From Methylobacterium mesophilicum (lineage in GTDB: Bacteria > Pseudomonadota > Alphaproteobacteria > Rhizobiales > Beijerinckiaceae): a DNA stretch of 64,000 bases. The DNA lies in the NCBI RefSeq assembly GCF_022179445.1, contig NZ_BPQU01000008.1:116452-180451 (forward strand), written 5' to 3'. How positions within the stretch are numbered: position 1 is the first letter of the stretch; each line of letters begins with the position of its first letter. The notes under the pieces were generated by a model, which was not told the DNA's origin, made no database searches, and worked only from the letters and a program-made list of their open reading frames with translations. The position numbers were made by a program, and so were the translations under genes. Shown here in pieces: positions 35,254-43,744 of the stretch.

Positions 35254-35682
35254 TCAGGGCAGCACGTCGGCCAGCCGTTTGCTCGCTCCGGCGATCGAGT
35301 GAGGTGAATAACACCTCCATCGGCGGCCGGGCGTCTCAATAGGGCACTCGTTGCGCACGCAGATCCACAGCCGCCCGATCTTCGCCTTGCCAGCGTCGGC
35401 CGCCAACAACGGGGCCGGCGTGTCGTCGCTGTTCAAGGCATCGGAGCCGGCGATCACTTCATGTCGCAGCAAGTCGACCAACGGCATCACCGTCGCAGCC
35501 GACGCGCCCGGCCAGCCCCGGGGCGTCGAAGGCGGCGACGGCACGCCGTTGTGGGCATAGATAGCGGCTTGGCGTGATAGCGGCAGATGGTCGTCATGGA
35601 CGTCGAACTTGGCGACCGCGATGGGGGAAAGCAATCTCGGTCCGGCACGCTCGCGGGCAATGGCTGGGCAGGCGACAGGGCA
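35254..35682 (-). pseudogene. IS66-type transposase fragment
   Basis: About 140 codons read RAGPRLLSPIAVAKFDVHDD, HLPLSRQAAIYAHNGVPS, VMPLVDLLRHEVIAGSDALN, SDDTPAPLLAADAGKAKIGR, LWICVRNE: the middle part of the IS66 TnpC transposase, including the DDTP motif with the catalytic aspartate. Both the N-terminal half and the C-terminal part with the remaining catalytic residues are missing or degenerate; full-length is over 500 residues. An inactive relic. Confidence 0.65.
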
Positions 35683-36009
35683 AGAACGTGTAAGCGAACC
35701 GCTGTCCATGAGCACGATCCTCATGTACCGTGAAGGAGAGATGAGGGCTTGGAGGCTGCCTCTCGATCTGGCTCGACGCGATGTACACAGAGCCGACGTG
35801 CGTGCCGCCCGGATGATGAGCACGGAGAGCGAACCCGCTTGCCGCCTGTCCTCAAGGTAGACATCCCACATTATCAAAAAGGCGATGTCTAGCAGGCGGC
35901 ATTCTCGACCGTCGCGTGAAGTTTTGCACGTCGCAATCTATCAAAGTTTCCCTAAGCGATCTTGAAAGTTACCGCCCGACCCCACCGAAGTTGCGTATCA
36001 ATCGATGGG
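35683..36009. other. non-coding junction before the integrative element
   Basis: No supported gene. Contains decayed sequence continuing from the IS66 remnant and the probable left part of the integrative element. No copy of the tRNA-Lys end is found here. Confidence 0.35.
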
Positions 36010-36109
36010 TGTGGTGGGTGTGGTGGTTCGTGCTTTTTCAAGCGTTACGCGCGCGAAGCGCATGCGTGCACATACGTTGCAAAAAGTCGGACCCACCACA
36101 CCCACCACA
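36010..36109. repeat. inverted repeat of tandem 9-bp iterons, candidate origin
   Basis: TGTGGTGGGTGTGGTGG at 36010-36026 is repeated as its exact reverse complement at 36093-36109. Each 17-bp arm holds two tandem copies of a GGTGTGGTG-like unit. The 66 bases between arms include GC-alternating and short palindromic sequence. It lies 20 bp past the end of the primase-helicase gene. Satellite elements such as P4 use iterons recognised by the primase-helicase as replication origin, so an origin is a reasonable inference. Confidence 0.55.
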
Positions 36110-36128
36110 GGGAGAGACAGTCAGAAGC

Positions 36129-38267
36129 TCAGAAGGGTGCGAACACCTCTTCTCTCAACCTTAAGCCCTGGAAATAGTTGCCCTTACGGTCCGCCCCCTT
36201 GGTGAGGCCGAGACGCTCTGCTCGAGCTGTGAGACGCTCCGAGAACGCTTTCTGACTCAAGACGAACTCCCGAGCTCGTGTAGCCCAGCTGACAAAGCTA
36301 TCGTACGACTCCGAAGAAGGCGTTCGGGTTGATGGATCAGTCTCGCAGCACTCCTCAAACCATCTCAGCACCGTGTCCTCATCATTGAAGTAGGATGATG
36401 TCGAGTTGAGCACCGCCTCAGGCGGGTTTAGGCCATCGCGCTGCCATTGCAGGCACCCTTCAATCATCCAGGCCAAGATTCCCGGCCATTCGGACTTCAG
36501 CTTTGCTTCAAGCTCTTTGTCCCGCTCTTCAGACGGGATCGTGACTGTGAACGGGATGATTTGAAAGCGCCGGCTGGTCGCCTCATCGACGGACCGTAGC
36601 CGCGGCCTATGATTGCCTGAAATGAACAGCTTGAATTGCGGAGTGTACTCGAAGAAGTCTTGCCGCATGAAGCGCGCTTCGATTTTGTCGCCGCCCGTGA
36701 GAGCCTTGATACGCGCCTCGGCCCAGGGTCGTCCCTCTTCCGTTTCGCTGGCACTCACAAGCCTAGCGCCTTGAAGGCCCGCGAGTTCGGTCGGATGCCG
36801 GTCAAATTTGGAGAGTGTGAAAGTCTCCATTGACGCAGTCCGCTGATATTCATTCATGATTCCCAGAACGGTGTTGATTGTGACCGATTTCCCGTTTGCC
36901 CCGGTGCCGTAGGCAAAGAACAATGCGTGCTCGCGGGTGATGCCGGTTAGTCCATATCCGAAGACGCGCTGGAGGTAGGCAATCAGCTCCTCGTCTTCGT
37001 CCGTGATCCGGCGTAGGTGGTCGCACCATAACGGACAAACGCCGCCAGGAGAGACTGCCGTAATCTTAGTTATATAATCCAAGCGGGAGTGGGCCCGCAG
37101 GCTGCCGGTCTTGAGATCGGCGACACCTTCGGGTGTATTAAGCAACCATGGATCAGCGTCCCACTGCTCCGTAGTGGCCGCAAGGCGGCGATCTGCTTGC
37201 GCCAGGCGCTGGACGGCGCTGACCGTTTTCGCGCTCTTTATGGCGTCCGAGAGCTTCGAGCTTTTCGCTTTGGCCGCCTCTTCACGACAGACATCGCGAG
37301 CAAGATCGAAAGCCCACAAAGTCTCCTCGCGCATCCAGCGCTTCCCATCATAATCGAGCCACCTTCCCCAATTGGCAACGTATCTCAGCCTGCACTCGTG
37401 CAAGTCTGCAAATCGCAACGCCAGCGCGTCCTCCGATATGCCGAGATCCGCTTCCGAGACGTACCCCAGCCATTCTACGGCCGCGGTAGCGACCTTATCT
37501 CCGAATACCTCCTTGAGCTTTGGTAGGCCGCAGGTACGGCCTCCTCGTTCGTATTCTGTTGCAGCATCTTGCGCAGCTCGGCGCCGATCAGGAATTTCGT
37601 CGTCGCCGGCGACCGTGGCAATTTGTTCGACAGCATCAGCAGCCCAGGTCGCTCCGCAACGAGCTAGAAACCCGCCCAGAACCAGAGCCGCCTGATGCCG
37701 AGAGCCCTCTCCTGGCCAACTGCGCGCGAACAGCGATAGCGCCGCCAGCGCTGCGACACGTTGCTTTAATATCGCACCGTCGACGCTTCGAGGTTCACCG
37801 TCATTTGCCCAGTCGATCGTTTCGCCCGAGGGATGGACCGAACCCGGGAAAACCGTCTGTGCAGCGGCGGCACCTCCGATCCGCAACTCAACCAGCGTGT
37901 CTCCTGTTTCAGGATCGTTGAAAGCAATCCTCGCTTTACCTTCGGTCTCGCACAGCGAAGTCCGGTAGAGCCAGTGCGATCGCGGCTTAGTTCGCCGCCC
38001 GAAACAAGCGTCAGTGATGGGGAGCAAATTTCCGGCCAGCGCATTCGCCTCCACACAGTCTAGGTCGACGTCGGTAAGCCCTCCCGAAAGGGGGCCGAGG
38101 ATGACCCCAATGTTTTGGTCTGGGTATTGGAAAAATCGAGCTGCATTCTGCTCCGATATGTGTAAGTCCTTCCAGTTTGGCAGGACGGGTCCTTTCGTCT
38201 TAAACGGTACTGGTATCGGCATCCAACCTCGTCGGATGTAATCAACGGCGATGCTCAAAGTTGTCAT
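36129..38267 (-). CDS. primase-helicase of the integrative element
   Basis: A 712-residue replication protein. The N-terminal 200 residues are a Prim-Pol type primase-polymerase (GWMPIPVPFKTKGPVLPNWK; the acidic motif LTDVDLDCVEA). The C-terminal half is a D5_N domain followed by an SF3 helicase: Walker A AYGTGANGKSVTINT near residue 450, then FKLFISGNHRPRLRS and the arginine finger region TSRRFQIIPF. It primes and unwinds the element's DNA, comparable to the P4 alpha protein. Start overlaps the upstream stop (ATGA), so it is translationally coupled with the preceding gene. Confidence 0.92.
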   Translation of the reverse strand: MTTLSIAVDYIRRGWMPIPVPFKTKGPVLPNWKDLHISEQNAARFFQYPDQNIGVILGPLSGGLTDVDLDCVEANALAGNLLPITDACFGRRTKPRSHWLYRTSLCETEGKARIAFNDPETGDTLVELRIGGAAAAQTVFPGSVHPSGETIDWANDGEPRSVDGAILKQRVAALAALSLFARSWPGEGSRHQAALVLGGFLARCGATWAADAVEQIATVAGDDEIPDRRRAAQDAATEYERGGRTCGLPKLKEVFGDKVATAAVEWLGYVSEADLGISEDALALRFADLHECRLRYVANWGRWLDYDGKRWMREETLWAFDLARDVCREEAAKAKSSKLSDAIKSAKTVSAVQRLAQADRRLAATTEQWDADPWLLNTPEGVADLKTGSLRAHSRLDYITKITAVSPGGVCPLWCDHLRRITDEDEELIAYLQRVFGYGLTGITREHALFFAYGTGANGKSVTINTVLGIMNEYQRTASMETFTLSKFDRHPTELAGLQGARLVSASETEEGRPWAEARIKALTGGDKIEARFMRQDFFEYTPQFKLFISGNHRPRLRSVDEATSRRFQIIPFTVTIPSEERDKELEAKLKSEWPGILAWMIEGCLQWQRDGLNPPEAVLNSTSSYFNDEDTVLRWFEECCETDPSTRTPSSESYDSFVSWATRAREFVLSQKAFSERLTARAERLGLTKGADRKGNYFQGLRLREEVFAPF

Positions 38268-38650
38268 AGCGGCCTGCCAGTGAGTGGGGGCACTCGCTCA
38301 ATCGCTAGAGACCAGCCAATCAGAGGCCTGTTAGGCACGCCGTCCGGCCGCAACGGAGTGATCCTCGATTGTTGAAGAATAAACAACCTAGCATCGTCCT
38401 TTGTCGCAAAACGGATCGCTTCTTTAACGTCACTTGTCAGACGAACATGACCCGTCGGGTATAATGAGCCGGCGGCATGCGCATCCGGGTCATAAAAAGC
38501 AATGTACTGCTCGGTCAACCACTCCCATAAAACAATTTCTCCGCCGACAGGATTATAGCAAGAGTTATGCTTAGCCTCGAAGCCGGATCGAGAAGTTATT
38601 GAGTCTAATTCAGGGCAAATGCATCGCGGATTACGTATTTGATTGCACAT
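38264..38650 (-). CDS. hypothetical protein of the element
   Basis: A 128-residue protein between the AlpA-like gene (three bases upstream) and the primase gene (4-base overlap), so part of one operon. Five cysteines lie in the first 32 residues (CNQIRNPRCICPE), which could bind metal, but the second half (AIRFATKDDARLFILQQ) is a helical segment common in small element proteins. Function unknown. Confidence 0.65.
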   Translation of the reverse strand: MCNQIRNPRCICPELDSITSRSGFEAKHNSCYNPVGGEIVLWEWLTEQYIAFYDPDAHAAGSLYPTGHVRLTSDVKEAIRFATKDDARLFILQQSRITPLRPDGVPNRPLIGWSLAIERVPPLTGRPL

Positions 38651-38653
38651 GTT

Positions 38654-38872
38654 TCAGGCCGCCTTTTTGAAAGCGAGAGAACGTTCCCACTGGGCGAGCT
38701 CTTCCAAACTCCAGAACGGCCGGCGAGAGATATAGATCGGCTTTGGAAACCCGCTTTTGTCTTTGAGGCGACGGTGTATCCACATGTCTGAGCAGTCGTC
38801 ATAACGCCGCTTGACCGCCGATTTTGTGAGAAATCGGTCCTCAGCTACCTGGGATGTATAATTACTTGGCAT
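38654..38872 (-). CDS. AlpA-like HTH protein, excisionase or activator
   Basis: A 72-residue single-domain protein. FLTKSAVKRRYDDCSDMWIH, then RRLKDKSGFPKPIYISRRPF and WSLEELAQWERSL follow the winged HTH pattern of AlpA/Phage_AlpA and excisionase proteins. On satellite elements these activate the integrase gene or direct excision. First gene after a 71-bp gap from the charged protein gene, placed just before the replication genes. Confidence 0.85.
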   Translation of the reverse strand: MPSNYTSQVAEDRFLTKSAVKRRYDDCSDMWIHRRLKDKSGFPKPIYISRRPFWSLEELAQWERSLAFKKAA

Positions 38873-38943
38873 CGTGCCGCTCCGTTATAACGCTCCGGAG
38901 CAGTTCGATTAGACCCGCCAAACGCGCAAAAGCACCCGAAAAC

Positions 38944-39738
38944 TTATGCCCTATTTGCGCGCTTCGACGGCCCAGGTGCCGATTGCTCATGCTTGTGCCG
39001 CTTTGCGCCCTCGAAAAAGCTGCGGCAGTGATGGTCCATGCCAGCGTCATCGCCAGCGAATTTCGCCGCTAGTTTGTACAAAGCGCCATTCTTTGTTGTG
39101 CCCGTCGGGACAGAGTCGAAAGCGGAAAGGAGGCTGTACGCAGATCTAACCGCCCGACTCTTGTCAGCAGCGCTCCGCCGTTCGCCATAAGGTTTCCTTG
39201 CGAACTCCTCAGCTCTATCGATCAGATCTTTCAATGACACGGAAATTTGATTAGTCTCAAAATCTGGAAGTAATTGCGTTTCGTTTCGCGCTTTCTTCAA
39301 AGATTTTACAATCTTTACTGCCGCAACGTGATTGTCTTTATTCCACTTCGAAGGCTCAACGCGAGCGAGTTTGAATTCAGCCAACTCATAAATTACTTCA
39401 CGACAGCATCGTCGCCATTGATCTCTTTTAGGATTTATGATTTTGATCGCATGCCGGATAACGTTTTTCTTCTCGTTCCTCAATTTCGTGAGCTCAGCCC
39501 TCAGCTTGAGATTTATATCACGCTGGAGCCGTAGCCGTGTACCCTCTTCCTGCGCTCTGCGTTCATTTTCAGAAGCACCTTGACGCTCTACTTTGGTCCA
39601 AAAGCGATGTTTAGATGAAGACTCATTGTCGTACTGCATTAACTCCTGCTCGCGCCAAAATCGCTCCTCTTGCGTGGAAGCAAATTCCGCGTCGGGGGCT
39701 GCACTCGTCAGTTCAGGAAGCGATTTAGATTTCTTCAT
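38944..39738 (-). CDS. charged helical hypothetical protein of the element
   Basis: A 264-residue lysine- and glutamate-rich protein. Residues about 30-120 (RRAQEEGTRLRLQRDINLKL, RAELTKLRNEKKNVIRHA) form a probable coiled coil. Its start overlaps the end of the integrase gene by 14 bases. GC content is clearly lower than chromosomal genes. No family recognised. Confidence 0.7.
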   Translation of the reverse strand: MKKSKSLPELTSAAPDAEFASTQEERFWREQELMQYDNESSSKHRFWTKVERQGASENERRAQEEGTRLRLQRDINLKLRAELTKLRNEKKNVIRHAIKIINPKRDQWRRCCREVIYELAEFKLARVEPSKWNKDNHVAAVKIVKSLKKARNETQLLPDFETNQISVSLKDLIDRAEEFARKPYGERRSAADKSRAVRSAYSLLSAFDSVPTGTTKNGALYKLAAKFAGDDAGMDHHCRSFFEGAKRHKHEQSAPGPSKRANRA

Positions 39739-40978
39739 GCGCTACCCTTGCATTCAACGTTAGATTATTTAACAGGTTATCAGTCCAAATTTTCAGAGCT
39801 TCAGTTTTCTCCGCCTTATATTCATGACGCTGATACACTCCGACGATGCCGCCAAACGATCCGCTTACATGGTTAAGCACCTTCTCGATTGTGGGCAGTC
39901 CAATCCCGAGGCCTGCCATTCTAGAGGCCGCTGTACGGCGAAGATCGTGCAGCCGCCATAAGGGTATCGAGGCATCCTGGCGGCCCTTCTCGCAGCGGGC
40001 TAGCTCAAGCATCCGTTGATCAAGCCGACGCTTCGCTTCGGAGTAACCCGAAACCGGGGTCGCTCCCGTCGTGGAGAACACAAACTGGCAACCTTCAATG
40101 CGTGGCATGCTGCGGATCAGTGCAAGTGCCGGTTCGGGTAAAACCAGCGCGTGCTCGCGGCCGTTCTTCACGCGCGATGCCGGGATCGTCCATAGGTTAC
40201 CGTCTAGCTCGCTCCACTGCATGGCCCCCACCTCCTCTCGCCGCTGCCCAGTCAGGCAGAGAAGCTTGAAGAGCGGTGCGAAAGGTGGCCCAAGGGTTTC
40301 GCAGGCGAGCCAGAACCAACGCAGCTCATCGCCCGTGAAAACGCGATCACGCGCTGGAGTAGGTGACGGGGCTTCCACGCCACTGCAGGGACTGCTTACA
40401 ATCAGATCCCGTGCAAGGGCCCAGTTGAAGAAGCGGCGCAGGGCCGCGAACGTGTTCTGCTTCGTGGACGGCTTGTCGCTTAAAGCGTCGAGGACGACGA
40501 TCACATCCCGGCGGCGGATATCCTCGATGCGCCGCCCGGACCACCGATCGACGATCCCGCCCTTGATAGGTTTGAGGCGATCCTCTTCGAATCGCAGCCC
40601 AAGGAGCCTGGCTGTTTCCTTCCAAGTCCGGTTCTCAGGCCGTTGGTCGCGTTCTATGAATAGGCACGCGACCTCCGCGCAAAGGGTTGAGGCATCACTT
40701 TTGGCGTGACGCTTCTCGCCGGCCGGATCACGTCCTTCGGCGATAGCACGTATTGCTACCCTCGCAGCCTCGCGTGCGTCACCGAGTGAGAAGGCGGGCC
40801 ACCGCCCCAATGTCATATTTCGGGTGCGACAAATATGTCGATAGCGAAGTGCGAATGAGCGAGTTCCAGAAGGCTGCACGACGAGATACAGGCCCGGAAG
40901 CCCACCATCGGGGATCTCACGTACGCGTGCTGCGGGCTTGACCTGATCGATGAAGCGCGCGGTCAAAGGCCTTGCCAT
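39725..40978 (-). CDS. tyrosine integrase of the element
   Basis: A 417-residue P4-type integrase, start taken at MARPLTARFIDQVKPA (11 further upstream codons are possible). N-terminal DUF4102-like arm-binding part: LPGLYLVVQPSGTRSFALRY and MTLGRWPAFSLGDAREAAR. The catalytic residues are present: Arg in LTGQRREEVGAM, His and Arg in LHDLRRTAASRMA, His in LNHVSG and Tyr in VYQRHEY. It recombines the element with the 3' end of a tRNA gene; the tRNA-Lys fragment lies 165 bp before its start. Confidence 0.95.
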   Translation of the reverse strand: MARPLTARFIDQVKPAARVREIPDGGLPGLYLVVQPSGTRSFALRYRHICRTRNMTLGRWPAFSLGDAREAARVAIRAIAEGRDPAGEKRHAKSDASTLCAEVACLFIERDQRPENRTWKETARLLGLRFEEDRLKPIKGGIVDRWSGRRIEDIRRRDVIVVLDALSDKPSTKQNTFAALRRFFNWALARDLIVSSPCSGVEAPSPTPARDRVFTGDELRWFWLACETLGPPFAPLFKLLCLTGQRREEVGAMQWSELDGNLWTIPASRVKNGREHALVLPEPALALIRSMPRIEGCQFVFSTTGATPVSGYSEAKRRLDQRMLELARCEKGRQDASIPLWRLHDLRRTAASRMAGLGIGLPTIEKVLNHVSGSFGGIVGVYQRHEYKAEKTEALKIWTDNLLNNLTLNARVAHEEI

Positions 40979-41142
40979 GCTATGCAGCTCCGCGTAACTG
41001 ATACGTAACAAAACGAGGACGTTAGAAGGCGTCCGATCGCGTTATAACGCTAGCTAACTTTTGCGCTTAAGGGCAAGCAATGATTGCGAAAATCCCAGCT
41101 AAGCGTTACGCAGCGTTAGCTTTCGTAAGGCGGCAGCTGGTC

Positions 41143-41188
41143 ACTCTTAATCAGCGGGTCCTAGGTTCGAACCCTAGTGCGCCCACCA
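41143..41188 (+). other. tRNA-Lys(CUU) 3' fragment, attachment site
   Basis: The sequence from the anticodon loop (CTCTTAA at 41144-41150) through the T arm (CTAGG TTCGAAC CCTAG) to CCA at 41186-41188 is the 3' part of tRNA-Lys with anticodon CTT. The 5' half, which should pair as GGGCGCA, is absent, and the anticodon stem is broken on its 5' side. This is the right attachment site left by insertion of the element into a tRNA-Lys gene; the complete tRNA should stand at the other end of the element. Confidence 0.8.
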
Positions 41189-41423
41189 AGACTTCCCAGG
41201 ACGCTCCTCACAATCTGTTTCGTCGGATCGTCGCCGCACAGGCGCCGATGGGGCGTATCGGCTTGGCATCGTTGCGCCGCTCCCCATTCACAACGAAATC
41301 AATTCTTTGGCGACAGCGCTGAAGACAATTCGTTCTACCTATGCAATTTCGGGTTTAGAACTATCTCCGCCTGAAGATGGTCTGGCTTTCGCATATCGCG
41401 GGCTGAACTCGGAGATTTGTCGG

Positions 41424-42026
41424 TTGGTTCGTTTCGCCTCGATTGTCGCCGCGGCGGGGGCAGCTGCCCTGGCGTGGTGCGGGCCCGCTTCGGCGGCACC
41501 GGAGATCACCCTCGCGGCGATCGCGACGGGCCGGCTCTACATCGTCGGGACGACGGAGCGTCCGCACATGCCGGTGGTGCTGGAGGACAAGTTCCGCACT
41601 GAGTCGGATGAGAAGGGCCGGTTCCAGTACGAACTCGTCTATCATCCGAGTCGGTGCATCGTGTCCGCGATGATCGACGGCAAGAGTGTGGAGGCCGTCG
41701 TGAGCAATTGCGGCCAGACCTGCACGGCGGCGCCGCAGACCCCGGCTGTCGGCCCCGCCTCAGTCACCCCGCCGCAGCCGCAGCGAGCGGTGCCGCACAA
41801 TCGGGCCACCGTCGCGCAGCCGTCGAGCCCCGCCGCCCCCGCGGCCGAGACGCCGGATACCGCGCTGAGGAACGTTCCGATTGCCCGGCCGCCGCGGCCG
41901 CCGCAACGACCCGCGGTGCAAACGCCCCCGCAGGTTCGGACCGTCCAACCGGCCAAGCCGGCGCGCAAGCCCCGGCCGGCGCCGCGGCAGGCCCCCGACG
42001 AAGCCGGCCCTCCGATCGCGGATTGA
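41424..42026 (+). CDS. secreted proline-rich hypothetical protein
   Basis: About 200 residues from TTG 41424, chosen because it starts the signal peptide (VRFASIVAAAGAAALAWCGP, cleavage after ASA); an ATG at 41307 would put 39 extra residues before it. Residues 24-95 form a small conserved domain with paired cysteines (PSRCIVSAMI, VSNCGQTC). The C-terminal 110 residues are Pro-, Ala- and Arg-rich low complexity, as in envelope-spanning linkers. Function unknown. Confidence 0.6.
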   Translation: MVRFASIVAAAGAAALAWCGPASAAPEITLAAIATGRLYIVGTTERPHMPVVLEDKFRTESDEKGRFQYELVYHPSRCIVSAMIDGKSVEAVVSNCGQTCTAAPQTPAVGPASVTPPQPQRAVPHNRATVAQPSSPAAPAAETPDTALRNVPIARPPRPPQRPAVQTPPQVRTVQPAKPARKPRPAPRQAPDEAGPPIAD

Positions 42027-42543
42027 TCGATCGCGCCGCCACGCTCGAAACCTGAACCGGCCAAGCCGGGACGCCTCGAGGCAAGGACGACGACGGACCT
42101 GATCGCTCCCGCCTCTATCGATGACATGGCGCAGGTGACAGACAGCCCCGTCGCGCCGGGGGCCTCCGATGCGCGACAATGCGGACGAGGCGCTCCCATC
42201 GGCGCCAGCGCTGCCGCCGGCGTTGCAGGCCCCGTGCAGCGACCCGATCCCGGCCATCCCAGGATCGATACCGACTGATATTCCGGAGTAGAGCCACACA
42301 GCATCGCCGCGTGGGTTCGCCGAGGGCCACAGCGCGCGGATAACGGCCTTCTTCTGCGCGACGTTTTAACTCATACAAAACAGCCACTACAAAAGGTGAC
42401 GATTATTCCGCCCAATGCCAGTGATCGAAATTTTATCTCCAATACAAAAATCTCGCACGAATCTTAAAAGATTGAATACAGTAACTATCTGATTTTTAGA
42501 CCAATTAATTCGGACCTACCATTTTTAGGTGCGCTGATCGATA
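42027..42543. other. intergenic region
   Basis: No supported gene. The first 300 bases are GC-rich and may be decayed coding sequence; the last 150 (42390-42540) are strongly AT-rich and probably hold the promoter of the AraC-type gene. Confidence 0.4.
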
Positions 42544-43557
42544 ATGCGGCAATCCTGGATCGAGATTGCCGAGACGACTTGCGATTCGATGAAAATCATC
42601 TTTTCAGCTATCAGTGATCGATCCAATACGAATTTCAATCTCTGGAGGGATTTCGCCACGAGCCGCCTGATGCCAGCCGAACTGCTTCGGGTGGACGATG
42701 GTCCCTTCCACGGCTTGTTCGAAGGGACCGATCTCGGGTCGCTGCTGATCACCCGCTCGACGTTCAGCGCCGTGCGGGTCGAATCGACCCCGGCCACGCT
42801 CCGGCGAAACCACAAGCGGGACACGCTTGCCGTGACGGTCAAGCTGTCCGGAACGTCGGTGTGCGAGCAGTTCGGGCGCCAGGCCGTGGTGCAGCCCGGT
42901 GAGATCGCGGTCCTGGATCGGGCGAGCCCGTCCGTCCGACAGACGTCCGGACCGTCCCGATCCTTGCTCCTGGAAATCCCCCGAGAGCGCTTGGAGAGCC
43001 TGCTCGGGGACGCCCGCCACTTCTCGGCCCTGACCATCGGACGGGACCTCGGCAGCGCTCGGCTGGTGACGACGTTCCTAGACACGTTGCTGCATGTCGA
43101 GACCGCGCTCACGGCCGACGTCGCCCAGCGGATGTCGGCCATCGCCGTGGACCTGATCGCGGCCAGTATCGCCGAGCGCCTGGCCAAGGAGGTTCCCCGG
43201 CCTTTGCACGGCACCGTCGTGGTCCAGCGGGCCAAGTCCCATGTCGAGGCCAATCTCGGCGACCTGACCCTAGACCCGCCCCAGCTCGCGGCGGCCGTCG
43301 GCGTGTCGCTGCGCCGCCTTCAGGAACTGTTCCATGAGCACGGGCAACACATCTCCGATTGGATCTGGCAGCGCCGGCTGGAGACCGCGGCCAAGCGCCT
43401 GGCCGACCCGGGCTGCCGACACCTGTCCCTCGGCACCCTGGCCTATGGCTGCGGCTTCGCCAGCCAGGCGCATTTCTCCCGGCGGTTCAAGGACAAATAC
43501 GGGATGGCGCCGAGCGAGTTCCGGCATCTTGCCGATCGTGCCATCGCGAAACCCTGA
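42544..43557 (+). CDS. AraC-family regulator
   Basis: A 337-residue regulator. The N-terminal 200 residues resemble the AraC_binding_2 sensor domain (GSLLITRSTFSAVRVESTPA; SGTSVCEQFGRQAVVQPGEI). The C-terminal HTH_18 domain contains LAAAVGVSLRRLQELFHEHG and LGTLAYGCGFASQAHFSRRF followed by MAPSEFR, the AraC signature. ATG 42595 is an alternative start. Alone on its strand, 190 bp before a chemoreceptor gene; target genes not evident. Confidence 0.9.
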   Translation: MRQSWIEIAETTCDSMKIIFSAISDRSNTNFNLWRDFATSRLMPAELLRVDDGPFHGLFEGTDLGSLLITRSTFSAVRVESTPATLRRNHKRDTLAVTVKLSGTSVCEQFGRQAVVQPGEIAVLDRASPSVRQTSGPSRSLLLEIPRERLESLLGDARHFSALTIGRDLGSARLVTTFLDTLLHVETALTADVAQRMSAIAVDLIAASIAERLAKEVPRPLHGTVVVQRAKSHVEANLGDLTLDPPQLAAAVGVSLRRLQELFHEHGQHISDWIWQRRLETAAKRLADPGCRHLSLGTLAYGCGFASQAHFSRRFKDKYGMAPSEFRHLADRAIAKP

Positions 43558-43744
43558 AGATACCCGCGCGGGTATCCGATTCTGATCTCCCGGCGGGCCA
43601 GCACGGCCAACTTCGTCCATCCCGCGTTGGGCTTCGTCCGTGATTACGGGACCAGAGCAATCAGCGGTTGTTAATATCTGTTGGTTAAGCATTCGCGGCT
43701 GCAGCCTGCGCAAATTTGCTATTCCGCTGCATTCCGAGGGTGCC

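Larger units (their letters stand above)
36010..41188. mobile_element. small integrative element in tRNA-Lys, satellite type
   Basis: A block of five minus-strand genes with lower GC than the flanks: integrase, charged protein, AlpA-like factor, hypothetical protein and primase-helicase, ended by the tRNA-Lys 3' fragment at 41143-41188 (right attachment site). The gene set is that of P4-like satellites or small integrative elements that replicate by their own primase-helicase. No capsid, tail or packaging gene is present. The left boundary is set at the iteron repeat for lack of a second attachment copy; the true left end is unknown. Confidence 0.7.

Noticed and set aside
36001..36205. CRISPR-like repeats of GTGGTGGGT
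   Set aside because: Two-unit arms in inverted orientation without spacers; better explained as iterons of the element.
41070..41188. Complete tRNA-Lys gene
   Set aside because: Only the anticodon loop, T arm and 3' acceptor strand are present; no 5' acceptor strand or D arm can be paired.
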